A DNA stretch of 64,000 bases from Saccopteryx bilineata. Taxonomy: Eukaryota; Chordata; Mammalia; Chiroptera; Emballonuridae. The notes under the pieces were generated by a model that ran no database searches, was not told where the DNA came from, and was given only the letters and a program-made list of their open reading frames with translations. Below are positions 42,575 to 53,832 of the stretch, piece by piece. Within the stretch, counting starts at the first letter, position 1. Each line of letters starts with the position of its first letter. The stretch spans positions 290,864,590 to 290,928,589 of the forward strand of contig NC_089492.1 in NCBI RefSeq assembly GCF_036850765.1, written 5' to 3'. The translations under genes and the position numbers were made by a program.

Positions 42575-44590
42575 TGCACCAGGGGACCAAAGCGACTTTC
42601 TCACCCAAGCAGGCTGAGGTTTTGGGTCATGAACCCCTCAGACGTCTTCGCCTCTGTCCCAGGCCCAGTCTATTTCAAACGGGAGCCGTGAGAGTTCAGC
42701 GGGCGATAGCATGGGCTGCCGGATGCCGGGACACCAGGGTTTGGCAACACCTGGCTCCAGAACAGCAGAGTCTGTCCATCATCACACCCAAGTCTGTGGG
42801 CACCCAGGCTTGAGCCTGAGCCCATCAGACAGGCATGACACGGCGCTTGATAAAGCAACCTGGCGCTAATGTCCCCCCCAACCCCGCCTCCCCCCCCAAA
42901 AAAAACATCTCTGCCTCATGTCAACAAGACACATGTTTATCAATATTTAAACCGCCTCCTCGTTAAAACGACCTTAATGTCTATTAAACAGCTTGTTCCA
43001 GGTGCACATTCCTCCCTGGAAGGGGGTTCTCGGGGTCTCTTTGGAAATTATTGTCTGATCCTTTAGGAGTTCATGGTGCCTCTCTCCTTCTCTGCCGCAT
43101 GAAACTTTGTTCCCGCAAAGTCACCTAGAGGAGAATTAGCTCAGGGGAGTCTGCCTGGAGCACCCCCCACCTGCCTGCAGAGGAGCCCAGCTGTGGAGAC
43201 AGTGGGGAGGGGGCCACGGTGCTCCTGCTGGGGGTGGGGGAGGGGAACGCAGGACCCTTGTTCTGGGAGCAACTTTAAAATGCCAAACCTACCGTGACAT
43301 CTCTCCCCACCGACGGCCACGACGGTGAAGACATCGCCCCAAAAATCTCTGCGAAGGTATAAAAACCTGTCCGCTAGCCCTTATGTGGAAGAGTAACCCC
43401 TGTGTGTCCACAACCACCGGGAATCACTGGTCACGGATCAGGACGGTTGACCCTGAGCAAGACAGGCATGAGGGGGGTCAACCCCCTGCACGGTCAATCA
43501 TCCACACAGAACATTTGACTCCCCCAAACCTTAAGTCTGTAGCCTACTGTTGACCAGAGAAGCCTTACTGATCACAGAAACAGTCCCAGTCACAGGGTCC
43601 AGGAACCAGGCTGCTGACACCACGGTCAGATCTGCTCCTGAGCCCTGCTCTGCCCGGGCCCCGCTCAACGCTGGCAGCTCTCTGTGTCTCTCACCGTAAG
43701 GGATTACAGGACGCCTTCCCCAGCAGGGACATGTCGCCTTAGCAACCCGGAGACCACCCCGCATTGCGGTTCCCCCGCTACTGGAGAAAACAGTGAGAAG
43801 CAGTGTCTGTCCTCTATTTCGGAAGGCCCATCTTGGCGAGAGGGAGGCCACTGGACCCTTGGACATTGTTGATGCAGCGGTGCTCTGAGACTTCGTGGGG
43901 TGCTCCCGCCTGCTGGAGCCCGGATGCCTCACCGAGGCCGCCCACGTCCCTGCCGCCACTCGCTCACTCCATCGGAGTAGTGCAATGGCACTGATGGGCG
44001 GGCCCGCGCAAGGTTTCCCAGAAAGGACAGATGGTCCGCGTCCCTCCGGGCTCTGCCAGGTCAGGGCAGGAGACAGGAAGACTGATACAAGACCAGAAAT
44101 GTACCCGGAGGTCCCCCCAAAGGAACGCGAGCTGACCACATTCTGCAGATCGGCGGCTGCACGGCCCCCCAGGACCACGTCCACCCTCTGCAGTGAGACC
44201 CCAGACCCAGCCCAGCCGCCGTAGTCGGGGACATCACTCAGTCCAGTGCACACAGCTGTCCACTGGTGTCCTCCAGAGTGGTGACTTCAGTGGGGGTCTA
44301 ACGGGGCCCATCGCTGTATCCTTGAGGCTTTTAAGGGTGGCTGTCATCCCCCAGGACAGGATACTATTTCTGATTCATTGTCTTGACCAAAGGGGGCCAG
44401 CATTCCAGAAACTTTCTCTCCGCCCTTCCTGCTATGAGACTGCCTACCCAAAGGCCAGGGAGCAAGTTGGGAATTTAAGCAACCCCGGCACAACCACCCC
44501 ACTGGCAGGCTGGGGAGTCAGGGAGGTGCTCAGCAGGCAGATCCGTGGACCAGGCAAGGGGGATTATGGGAAGTGTTCTCAGGATCAGCT
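42575..44590. other. Unassigned sequence
   Basis: 42920-43010 is AT-richer ('acatgtttatcaatattt', 'cttaatgtctattaaacagc'), possibly conserved. The 240-codon minus frame at 43531-44253 has no recognisable domain. Confidence 0.45.
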
Positions 44591-44594
44591 TCTG

Positions 44595-44630
44595 GGAGGG
44601 AGGGGGGAGGGAGGGAGGGAGGGAGGAGGC
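44595..44630 (+). repeat. (GGGA)n microsatellite
   Basis: Tandem GGGA units, about nine in a row with one expanded G run. Confidence 0.85.
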
Positions 44631-46078
44631 TATAGACCCATGCAGCTGCAACACTCACCAGTTTCCACCCATTTCAGCCTGTTTTTGCTACTTGAAAAAC
44701 ACGGCCGGGTGACCGCCGGAGCCTGCTGGCCTGGGAACAGCTCCATCACCTTCGTGGCTTTGCACATCTCTGCCCTGACCCAGACGAGATGACCAAAGAG
44801 TGGACATCGTGGACAATAGCCTCATTTCCACTGTGTCCAAGTTTCCGAGGTCACCTTTGCGAGAGTTCCCAGCAGCCTTGTCGGCTGACTGCGGTAGACA
44901 CACGGGGAGAGGCGTCCCCGAGGAGAGACAGTCCACCAATGAACGCGGGTGGCTGGTGCTGAACAGCAGGGCTGAGGCACGGAGACCAGCCCCCCGCCCG
45001 GGCTCCCACTGAATTCTCCTCGCCGTCCATCTGCTCCTGCTCGGGGGACGCCCCGCTGCAGCGGCGGCCGCGGCCAAGTCCAGATCAGAGCAATTAGCTG
45101 GGTAATCGCACTAATGAGAACACAGACTGCACCTCCAGGACCCGTCTCGCTCTGGAAAAATGGAATGGGTAAATGGCCCGTCTGCCCCGACCCGAGTGTC
45201 TGGGGCCCTGAGGGGTCCTGGTGGCTTCTTCTGTGGCCTCGCTGGCCTTTTCCAGAAGACCCGGTCCTCTCTCACACGGGAAGAACCCACAGGAAAGTGC
45301 AACAGGAGGATTTCATTATGGGGTTATGCATCTGGGATGGATCACCAAAGTGAATATTGAGAACAGGCTGCAGGGCACCGACCTGTGAGTCCTGAGTCCA
45401 CCAGTCAAAGGGGCACGGACGTGCTGGAGTCACCCATCTCTCCATCAGTAGCATCTACCTCACTGAGACGTGCTGAGGGTTAAACAAGATGACACACGAA
45501 AATGACCTTGAACAGCTCCCCACACACGTGCGTGGTTTAGCACCCGGACAGGTGATCTGTGTCGGAGACGCTGTGGCAGCCTCTCACACATCCTGCGGGC
45601 CTGGCGGCCCCTCAACACCCTGCGGCTATACCTTCAGGAACACCTGGTCTTCCAGGTCACCAGAGCAAGGAGGGGGGTGTCCTCGTGCTGAGTGGCCAGT
45701 TCTGCAGGGCCTGGCCCGAACGTGGCTCACCCCACACTGCCCATGGTCCCCTGACCACTCGGTCCCCAGCCCCAACCTGAGTGCCAGAGAGAACGGAGAC
45801 CGGGGACAACTCAGGAGCCATCTGGACACATGTCACTAAAGGAAGTTGAGAGGAATCAAAGTTGTAAATATTAAAAAAAAAAAAAATCAGAAACTAATTC
45901 GTCATTGTTTGTAGAATCTCCCAGCAGGAAGGACGTTACCAGGGACGTTACAAAACCCAGACACTCTGACTCGAAACACCGGTGTTGGGTCGTGTAAAAA
46001 TAAATCATTTCTGCAGGGCGTAGAGAGCTTCAGAAGCAGAGTCAAAGCCCAAGGTCAATGCAAAGTATTATAAAAGGA
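44631..46078. other. Unassigned sequence
   Basis: A short CpG-rich patch lies at 45045-45075 ('gcagcggcggccgcggcc'), too small for an island. A diverged MIR 3' half may lie at 45440-45530 ('cactgagacgtgctgagggttaaacaagatgacac', with substitutions). A poly-A run is at 45872-45885. Confidence 0.45.
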
Positions 46079-46080
46079 AC

Positions 46081-46118
46081 GAAGGAGGGAGGGAGGGAGG
46101 GAGGGAAGAAGGAAGGAA
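46081..46118 (+). repeat. (GGGA)n/(GGAA)n microsatellite
   Basis: About nine imperfect GGGA/GGAA units preceding an AT-rich patch. Confidence 0.85.
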
Positions 46119-46347
46119 AATTATAATTCCCATTGCAGATAAGAACTAATTATTTGATGCGTGAGGAGCACCTACAAATTTATAATGAAACAACCAAGTG
46201 CCCAGAAAAATAGGCAAAGGGGAGACGATAGTTCATCGAAAGGGCAGAGCCATGGTTTTAGCACAGTCAGGACTCCCCACTCTGCCGCTGGTCAGAGATG
46301 CAAACGTAAACCCCAGGTGGATGACGAGGATCAAAAATGTGAGTCCA

Positions 46348-46703
46348 GCCTGACCAGGCGGTGGTGCAGTGGATAGTGCATCAGACTGGGACACAGAGGA
46401 CCCAGGTTCAAAACCCCAAAGTCGCCGGCTTGAGCGCAGGCTCATCCAGCCTGAGTGTGGGGTCACTGGCTTGAGCGTAGGATCATAGACATGATCCCAT
46501 GGTCGCCGGTTTGAGCCTAAAGGTCGCTGGCTTGAGCAAGGGGTCACTTAGTCTGCTGGAGCCCCCCGGTCAAGGCACATATGAGAAAGTAATGAATGAA
46601 CAACTAAGGTGCCACAACAAAGAATTGATGCTTCTCATCTCTCCCCCTTCCTGTTTGTCCTTTTCTGTACCTCTCTCTGTCTCTGTCACAAAAAAAAAAA
46701 AAA
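46348..46703 (+). mobile_element. Rhin-1-like tRNA SINE
   Basis: Starts GCCTGACCAGGCGGTGGTGC; box B-like 'cccaggttcaaaacccc'; tandem 'cgccggcttgagc' motifs; 'ggtcaaggcacatatgagaa'; pyrimidine-rich region; poly-A end at 46690-46703. Flanks GTGAGTCCA (46339-46347) and GTGAGCCCA (46704-46712) form a target duplication with one mismatch. Confidence 0.92.
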
Positions 46704-46829
46704 GTGAGCCCACAAGGTGGGGTCCCTACCCATACCACACCAGGCAGGCTGGGCAAAGCGTGTCACTATCAGTGATGACCTCTGTGCAGGCCAACCGGGC
46801 CTTGGGAAGGGCACAGACTTTTTAACCAG

Positions 46830-47060
46830 AAACTTCTTTCTAGGGTTGTGTCCTCTGGGTGTCACTCACTCAAGGGCAGCCAACATCGTGTGCCCGAGGC
46901 TCTCCACTACACTATTATCTGTAAGAGCAGAGGATGCAGGAGCAGCCCTAGTGTCCGTCACCAGATGACTGACTGGTGAGTGGATGACAACGCATGGATC
47001 TGACCCGCTTGGCCACCATATGACAGCGTGGCTGCGGCTGGTTAGCTACGGAGAGCTCCC
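46830..47060 (+). mobile_element. Possible degraded L1 ORF2 fragment
   Basis: 'aacatcgtgtgcccgagg', 'ctattatctgtaagagcag' and 'ccctagtgtccgtcaccagatgactgactgg' (with substitutions) resemble the ORF2 segment '...attattcataatagcc...ccaaatgtccatcaacagatgaatgg'. Weak. Confidence 0.35.
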
Positions 47061-47318
47061 TGAGACCACGCGGAATGAAGAGCGTGGTATGGCAGAGCGC
47101 CGTGGACGCCGCCAGTGTGAGAAGGGAGGGGCCAGGAACCAGACTCAGCTGAGGCACCCTGGTCACCTGCTGCCTCGGAAATTTGCACCCGGGGACCCGA
47201 GAATGGGACGCAAGACGTCTGGGAGCCCATAGAACACAGTGTCCCGGGCCTTTGCACGGATTGCATTTGGATTATGTGCAAAGCAAAGCAATTTTCTTTA
47301 AAAACCTATATACATGGC

Positions 47319-47455
47319 GCCCTGGCCGGGCAGCTCAGTTGGTTACAGCATTGTCCCAACATGCCGTGGTTACAAGTTTGACCTCCAGTCGGGGCACATA
47401 TAAGAATCAACCAATGAATGCATGAATAAGTGGAACAACAAATCACTGTTTCTCT

Positions 47456-47495
<40 letters not shown>

Positions 47496-47515
47496 TCCTG
47501 TCTCTTTCCCTAAAA
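47319..47515 (+). mobile_element. VES-like tRNA SINE
   Basis: Starts GCCCTGGCCGGGCAGCTCAG; 'tggttacagcattgtcccaac' anticodon-arm region; 'gggcacatataagaatc'; 'agtggaacaacaaatcac'; then a pure (TC)n run at 47462-47491 and a 'ccctaaaaattaac' end. It gives the forward orientation of the minus-strand copies at 29805 and 31096. Confidence 0.88.
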
Positions 47516-48366
47516 ATTAACTTGAAAGTTAAAAAATATCTAAAAACAACCTACATAAACAGAAACCGCGAACCCTGGCAGCTGCTCCTGGCCACCAGTT
47601 CTGGACGAGGATCCCTGGGTTGCTGCCCGTTCTTCATTAGACTTGGATGTGTCTTTCCTCTAAAGGGCCAGAGCCACTTTCCCAGGACCCCACATTTTGG
47701 AAAGATGTCCAGAGCCCTTTAGTCTCTAGGAGACAGGCCCAGAAGACGTCGTGACAGGGGCCAAGCCGGTCTGAGCTGCCCAGTGGCTCCCCGATTCCCC
47801 CCTGACCCCAAACTCTAACTTACTGATACTTCTCTCTTTCCTCCAGCGAATGCAGCTGAGCAGGGAAACGTGGTCCTCTCCTGCTGTGTCCCCCAAACAA
47901 ACGGTGCCTCTGAGCTATGCAAAGTCGTCCAGTGTCCGAACCACCCCAGTGGACAGCCCGGTCCCGCGACACCACCATTCGGAGCCAGGACTAGATGACA
48001 GAGCCTTGATTCACTTGCAGATGTAGAAAGCCAGTGTGGCGAAGTCTGACTATCCCGGAGACGAGCATCTTCACCGCGTGGATCAGCCCGACATGGACAA
48101 AGGCGTTTTGATGTCGGAAGGTCATCGTGTTATTCTGAGAGGTTATACAGCCCATAGCTCTCGGCATTCCTCCGCCCCCCAGGGGAGAGCTGGCACGGCC
48201 TCCCGCCCGCTTGGTTTCTGTAACACGGACAAGGGTTAACTCTGCAGCTTCAGGAAAACGCGTGCCCTCGCGGCGAAGACAATCACGCAGGCTTCCACCA
48301 TGAGCACAGCTGTCAGGCACGGGAGGTCGTTCCAAAGCCTCTCCTCCAGCACCTGCATTTATTTTT
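47516..48366. other. Unassigned sequence
   Basis: No gene or repeat recognised. It ends with the target duplication of the L1 end insertion. Confidence 0.45.
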
Positions 48367-48382
48367 AAAAACATAGATAGTT

Positions 48383-48621
48383 TTAGGGGCGGGGGGGTTG
48401 GGGGAGGGGGGAGGGGGTGAAGAAGGAGAGAGGGGTTAGGGGAGGGGAGGGGCACAAAGAAAACCAGATAGAAGGTGACAGAAGACAATTTAACTTTGCG
48501 GGAGGGGTATACAGCACAATCAAATGTCAAAATAATCTAGAGATATTTTCTCTCAACATATGTACCCTGATTTATCAATGTCACTGCATTAAATTTAATA
48601 AAAAAATATTAAAAAAAAACA
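48383..48621 (+). mobile_element. Severely 5'-truncated L1 (3' UTR only) with target duplication
   Basis: Contains a G-rich polypurine tract (48384-48452), then L1 3' UTR text ('ggaggggtatacagcac', 'caatgtcactgcattaaatttaat') and an A-rich tail. It is flanked by an exact 16 bp duplication, AAAAACATAGATAGTT, at 48367-48382 and 48622-48637, showing target-primed insertion. The insert is only about 239 bp. Confidence 0.92.
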
Positions 48622-48639
48622 AAAAACATAGATAGTTCC

Positions 48640-49435
48640 ACCGGAGCATGTGCGCAGGAACAGGGAGGCAAGCGTGGCAGACGGAGCCGATGCCCAGGGA
48701 ATGGGCATCACATGGTCGGACAGTGGTCCACCGCCCCGCACGCTGAAAGCAAATACCAATTAGAAACGCATTGTTAGCAGGAGCAGGACGGCAGAGCCCG
48801 CGGTGACCAGACCTCGGAGCGGGGACTCCACGCAGGTCCCGAAAAGTCCCAGGAAGTGCGCATCATTCCACGGGCCCACGTTGGCGCAAAGACAAAAGGA
48901 CGCGGGGCAAATAATGCCAGCTGTGTGTGCCCATCTGGCCGTTTGGCCGATGGTCCCGAATGGGCCACGCCATGCTCCTGACCTTCACTGGTGAACACGG
49001 GGCTTCCCGGGGGCTCTTCCCAGCGTCACCAGGGTGGGCGGGGGTTGGCACGGTCCAGGCCGGCTGGCTGAGCTCTGCCATCGTCAGGGGTCAGTCTGAT
49101 CTGGCCGCTCTTCACACTTCTTGTCAGGTGTTACCTTTTCATTTAAATTCGTTTAGAGGGAAACCTACCCTGAAATCCCCACAGTTGGTCAACTCGGGAA
49201 AGGAGCCAAAAAGCACAGGAGCGCTCTGGGCATCGCTGTCCCCCCAAGTCCATCGCAGGGACCCGACTGTGGGCGCCCCATGCTGGACATTAGAGCAGGT
49301 GCCCGTCCACCCAGTTCCCCCTGGGTCTCCTTCCCTTCCTTTTCTGGTTCTCTTCACTCGGTCTCTTCCTACGGCACCTGGGTTCAAACCCAGCCCTGCC
49401 CAAACCCTGAACTTCATCTTTTTAAAAAAAATTTA
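48640..49435. other. Unassigned sequence
   Basis: No gene or repeat recognised. Ends with an A-rich stretch at 49420-49440 that may be the insertion site of the following SINE. Confidence 0.45.
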
Positions 49436-49442
49436 AAAAGGG

Positions 49443-49793
49443 GCCTGACCAGGTGGTAGGACTGGGATGCGGAGGACCCAGGTTCAAGATCCCGAGGTCG
49501 CCAGCTTGAGTGCAGGCTCATCTGGTTTGAACAAGGCTCACCAGCTTGGACCCAAGGTCGCTGGCTCAGGCAAGGGGTTACTCAGTCTGCTGAAGGCCCA
49601 CGGTTAAGGCACATATGAGAAAGCAATCAATGAACAACTAAGGTGTCACAACGCGCAATGAAAAACTAATGATTGATGCTTCTCATCTCTCTTCGTTCCT
49701 GTCTGTCTGTCCCTATTTATCCCTTTCTCTGACTCTCTCTCTGTCTCTCTAAAAAATAAAAATAAAAAATGAAATAAAATAAAAAATAAAAAA
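49443..49793 (+). mobile_element. Rhin-1-like tRNA SINE with head deletion
   Basis: Starts 'cctgaccaggtggtagg', then jumps to 'actgggatgcggaggaccc': relative to the copy at 46348 about 20 bp that include box A are missing. Box B-like 'ccaggttcaagatccc', 'aacaaggctcaccagcttgg', 'ggttaaggcacatatgagaa' and a long A-rich tail (49751-49795) follow. Confidence 0.9.
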
Positions 49794-50145
49794 AGGGATG
49801 GGGAGAGAAGGGTGTAATAATATCTCTACATCTATTTCTTGGTTTCTAAAACTGTCATTTGAAATATGCTGATGTTCAAAAGATGATGTACAACCTATCT
49901 ACATCGCTTAAAGGACGGTTTCCCCACCACCCGACTGGAGGAACGTCACCAGTAAGGGGCTGGTCCTGCCTGGCCCCCACCCTGTCACCTCTGCGTCCCC
50001 CAAGCCCGCATCCCCCTGAATTCTGTGTGCCTCTCCGTCTTCCTGTTGGTGACGCCCTAGAAGGTTTGCACAGGTCCCTAAACAATGTGAGGCTCAGCTG
50101 CACCAGGTTTTTGCATCTTATGTAAATGGACTCTTTGTCTTTTCT
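49794..50145. other. Unassigned sequence
   Basis: No gene or repeat recognised. Confidence 0.4.
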
Positions 50146-50149
50146 TTTG

Positions 50150-50790
50150 TAACTTGTCTTCTTTTGTTTTGTTTTTACTGAGCATTATGAGTTCCTAAAG
50201 TTTTTATTTTGAAGCAATGATAACCTTACAGAATAATAGAATAATTGTGAGAAGAGTCCAGATGACTCCCAAATGCCCTTTACCCAGATTCACCAGATTT
50301 TTAACATTCTGACAGTTTATCTCACCCTCCAGATATATATATATATAATATAGTGTTCTGAATTATCTGAGACTAAATTGCATACATCCTGCTCCTTTGC
50401 CCTTTAATACCTCAGTGTGACTTTCCTGCCAAAAAAAAAAACCCAAAAAACCTGATTTCCTGACATCACCGCAGTCCGCTTATTAAACCCGAGGATTTAA
50501 TCCCAGTGCGATACTTATGTCAAGTCCGCAGTCTTTGTTCCGAACCGAGATTTTCCCAGGGACGTGATCAGTAGGTATCGTGTCCCCTCCGTACACTGTC
50601 CTGTCCTGGGGACGCATTGCATTTATTGGTCGTATCACTTGAGTCTCCAGCACTGGCCAGCTACCTGGGCTTGCTCTGTTTTTCACGACACAGACAGTTG
50701 GGAAGAAGACAGGCCAGCGATTCCGCAGGGTGGTCCTGATCAGGGCCGGTCTGGTGGTATTTCCTGACGTTCAGAGTTGGGTCACCATGT
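50150..50790. mobile_element. Old L1 3' UTR-like fragment
   Basis: Text such as 'ccctttacccagattcacc', 'tttttaacattctgacag', 'atatatatatataatatag', 'gaattatctgagactaaattgcatacatcctgctcc', 'acctcagtgtgactttcctg', 'gacgcattgcatttattgg' and 'gagtctccagcactggcc' follows, in order, a familiar old L1M-type 3' region. Orientation not certain. An (AT)n run lies at 50334-50350. Confidence 0.6.
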
Positions 50791-50984
50791 CCAGCCAGGA
50801 CACCACCCACAAGGTGCTGGGACCCTCTCGGGTTTCACCTCAGAAGGAGCTCGATGTCTCCCTGCCTCCCTCTCAGGGATGCAGACTTGAACTCACCTTT
50901 CAAGATGGTACCCAGCTTGTGACCATGCAGAAATTCTGTCCCTCTCTGACCCCCCCACCCCAACTTTGCATCTGTTTTTTCCTT

Positions 50985-51347
50985 GTTCTTTTCCAAGTGA
51001 AAGGAGAAGAGATAGAGAGATAAACTTCCACATTCTCACCTGACCAGGGTCCACCTGGCAACCCCCGTCTGAGGTCAATGTTCTGCCCATATGAGGCCAT
51101 GCTCACAACTAAGCTATTTTTAGTGCCTGAGACAGAGACTCCACAAAGCTATCCTTAGCACCGGGGCCAATGCACTCAAACCAATTGAGCCATGGCTGCA
51201 GGAGGGAGAGAGAGAGTGAGAGAGAGAGGGGAAGTGGGAGAGATGGAGAGCAGATGGTCGCTTCTCCTGTGTGCCCTGACCAGGATCGAACCTGGGACAT
51301 CCATACACCCGTCTGATGCTCTTGCCACTGAGCCAACCAGCCAGGGA
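50985..51347 (-). mobile_element. Older, diverged copy of the long tRNA SINE family
   Basis: Plus strand runs tail to head: 'gtgaaaggagaagagatag', 'ctgaccagggtccacctgg', 'gaggtcaatgttctgccc', 'aattgagccatggctgcagg', a GA tract, 'tggtcgcttctcctgtgtgccc', and the head complement 'gccactgagccaaccagcc'. The layout equals the young long SINE, but the sequence is strongly diverged and the motif region ('ccacctggcaacccccg') lacks an intact CTCF core. Confidence 0.75.
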
Positions 51348-51845
51348 CCGATATTGCGTCCATTGACCATTTTCCTCCAACCCAAGCTTGACGGTAACTG
51401 TTGCAAGATAGCAGCTGTGTTCTCCGACACCCTCCATCATATCGTCCAGCCCGCCCTCTCCCTCCCCGACGTACTTATTGAACTATGTACGTACTATCAG
51501 TACAAATTCACAAACGGTTACTGCTTCCATGCTCTTGTCATCCCAGAGTGAGCCAGTGAGAGCCCCCTGTGTCCTTCCAACCTGCCCGTCGTACGCTCCT
51601 ACTGAAATCTCCAGTCCCATCCCGCCCCAGGCTTCCGTGCCCCCTCCACTCCACACTCCCAGGGAGAACCCACCTTCCGACCCTTGCACTCACGTGCTCA
51701 CCTAGGCATACCGGCAACACCCGCAAAATCGTTCCAAAATCGCTACACCCTCGTGGCCGCCAAACCACGGCCCCTGACACAAGTTCCGGCTTGTTCCGCT
51801 GGGTTTTCCCTGGACAGAGAGGGTCTGTCGTCAGAGCCCTGTGTC
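51348..51845. other. Unassigned sequence
   Basis: No gene or repeat recognised. 51590-51700 is C-rich. Confidence 0.45.
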
Positions 51846-51847
51846 CA

Positions 51848-52018
51848 CTGTTTGGTTTTAGTTTTCTGGGTTGGTTTTTTTCTTCAATGCAGAATTATTC
51901 AGTAGAAATACAGTTGGAGTCTATTGTGGCTCCTTGCATTCAGGTCTAGATTTTTCTTTATTTTTTTCTCATCTCTGCTGATTTTTGCATGTTAATTTTA
52001 TACCTGGCAGCCTTCCTT
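51848..52018 (-). mobile_element. L1 ORF2 fragment
   Basis: The plus strand 'tgctgatttttgcatgttaattttatacctggcagcc' (as broken text) and its T-rich surroundings resemble the complement of the L1 ORF2 segment '...gttgcaggatacaaaatcaat...'. Short and diverged. Confidence 0.45.
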
Positions 52019-52440
52019 TATGGGTTGACTCAGGTCCACCCCAAATTCATATGTTTGAGCCCTGTCCCCAGGACCTGTGAATGCAACCTTGTTGGGAAAT
52101 AGGGTCATTGTGATGTACTTAGTTAAGATGAGGTCATCACGGGTTAGGGAGGGGCCTAAGTCCAGGGACTGGTGGTGATGAAAAGGAAAGATCTGGACAC
52201 AGACATATGCACACTCCCTATGGAGGCCACGAGGACGCGGAGGACGATGACCAGGAACCCAGAGATTCTCACAGACCCCCAGAGTCCAGCCGGAGGCCTG
52301 GACGAATTCTCCCTCACCGCCTAGGAAGGGACCGGCTGCCGACACTTTGGACGTCTGGCCCCCAGAAGTGGCGATTTGTGCTGTTGAAGCTGCCCTGTCT
52401 TTGTCCCCGCGGCCCCTGGGAAGCTAATACACTTCGGGAA
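52019..52440 (+). mobile_element. MLT1-type MaLR LTR (ancient)
   Basis: Clear forward MLT1 order: 'aaattcatatgtttgagccc', 'gttgggaaatagggtcattg', 'agttaagatgaggtcatcac', 'gaaagatctggacacagac', 'gccgacactttggacgtctgg', and an end 'gctaatacac'. Solo LTR. Confidence 0.85.
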
Positions 52441-53485
52441 GTATCCAGTTACCATACTCACCGCGCTCTGAGGTCTCAGGGAGGCGTCCGGTCATCTGAT
52501 AGAAGAGGCAGCTTTACTCTTTCTGCTTCTTCTGAAGTTCTGGTCCTCTGTCCTTGCTGCTCAGTGGCGGAGCTAACACCCCAGTGGAAGCTGAGAGAGG
52601 GTGGTGGGCAGGGCGGTCACCTCCCCGCGGACATGGTGTCTGGGGGCCTCCGTCTCCTGGCCACTGTGGGGCATGATCCCCGTCCACTGTTGGAGCTGCT
52701 CCCACAAACCGTGAGGGCACAGGGGACGCGGCCTGTGAATGGGCTGGCCCAAGGCAGGACACTAGTAATTACTTACCGAGCTACGTCAGCGGCTTTGCGT
52801 TTAGAGACATGTCCACCACAGCTTGATGATCTCGTGTGGGGGGAAAAAAATTGTCCCCAGGTCCCTCATTCTTGCTGATTCCGGGAGGTCACAAGCCAAC
52901 TTGAGGATTTATAAAATCATGCTCTCTCCCAGGAAGACACACGCGCGCGCGCGCACACACACACATACACGCACACATGCATGTACGGCCGGCCATCTCC
53001 ACCGGAGCCCTTTCTCTGCAGACCTCCTCCCCAAATGAACAAGGCAGGAAGGCCGAGCTCGAGGAGAGAGTCAGGCGGCCCAGCAGGCTGCAGCGACAAG
53101 AAGCAATCTTCCTCCCGCGCTCCAAGCTCAAAGGTCGCTCGGTGCCCGGGGTTGGCGGTCAGGAAGCAAGGCCTCGGCCACTGCGGACACCCTGTGCAAA
53201 TTTAACCCCCAGCACTTGGACTCCGAGGGGCCTCTGTCTCCAGAAAGACTGAGATCCAAGGGTGCCGAACGCCCGTGTGGCCCTAGCCCAGCCGCCCTTG
53301 CCCGGTGGATGCAGCAGATGGCCAACCTTCCGTAGACGTGGACCAGGGTACCTGCCAGCAGGGATTCGGGAAGGAGCGAAGGGGAAACGGATCTGAGTGC
53401 ACAGAGCAGGTCCGGAAGACTCCGGCTCCAACCTGGAGCTCTGTGGCCAGAGCAGCGATGAGCCAAAGAGCCTGAAGGCGGTGGA
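52441..53485. other. Unassigned sequence with CG/CA tract
   Basis: A CG/CA alternating run lies at about 52942-52978 ('acgcgcgcgcgcgcacacac'). No gene recognised; overlapping frames in several phases at 52977-53665 point to composition rather than coding. Confidence 0.5.
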
Positions 53486-53489
53486 CAGA

Positions 53490-53832
53490 GGAGATGAGGT
53501 CAGACTGGGTGAGGGTGGGCCCGAAGTCCAATGGCTGGTATCTCCACAGAGGGAAGTTTGGACACAGACACACAGGGATAGATGGCCATGTGACAACAGA
53601 GGTGGCGATCGGAGAGAGGCCGCCGTAGCCCAGGAACGGTGAGGACTGCCCGCGGGTCCGACCAAGGCTGGAGGGGAGGCAGGATCCTTCCCCAGAGCCT
53701 CCAGGGGAGTGAGGCCCCGACACCTTACTCACCGATGTCTGACCTGCCTGTCGGACTGTGAGAGGACCTGTCTGTGTTGTGTCAAGCCTCTAGGATGTGG
53801 TCATGTGTGATGGCAGCCCCGAGAATGACTCC
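53490..53832 (+). mobile_element. MLT1-type MaLR LTR, 5'-truncated
   Basis: Begins in the middle of the LTR: 'gagatgaggtcagactggg', 'gtgggcccgaagtccaatgg', 'gaagtttggacacagacacac', 'ggccatgtgacaacagagg', 'tccttccccagagcctccag', 'ccccgacaccttactcacc', 'gactgtgagagg' and 'tgtgatggcagcc'. Confidence 0.8.

Noticed and set aside
45045..45085. CpG-island promoter
   Set aside because: The CpG-rich patch is only about 30-40 bp and no first exon is recognisable beside it.
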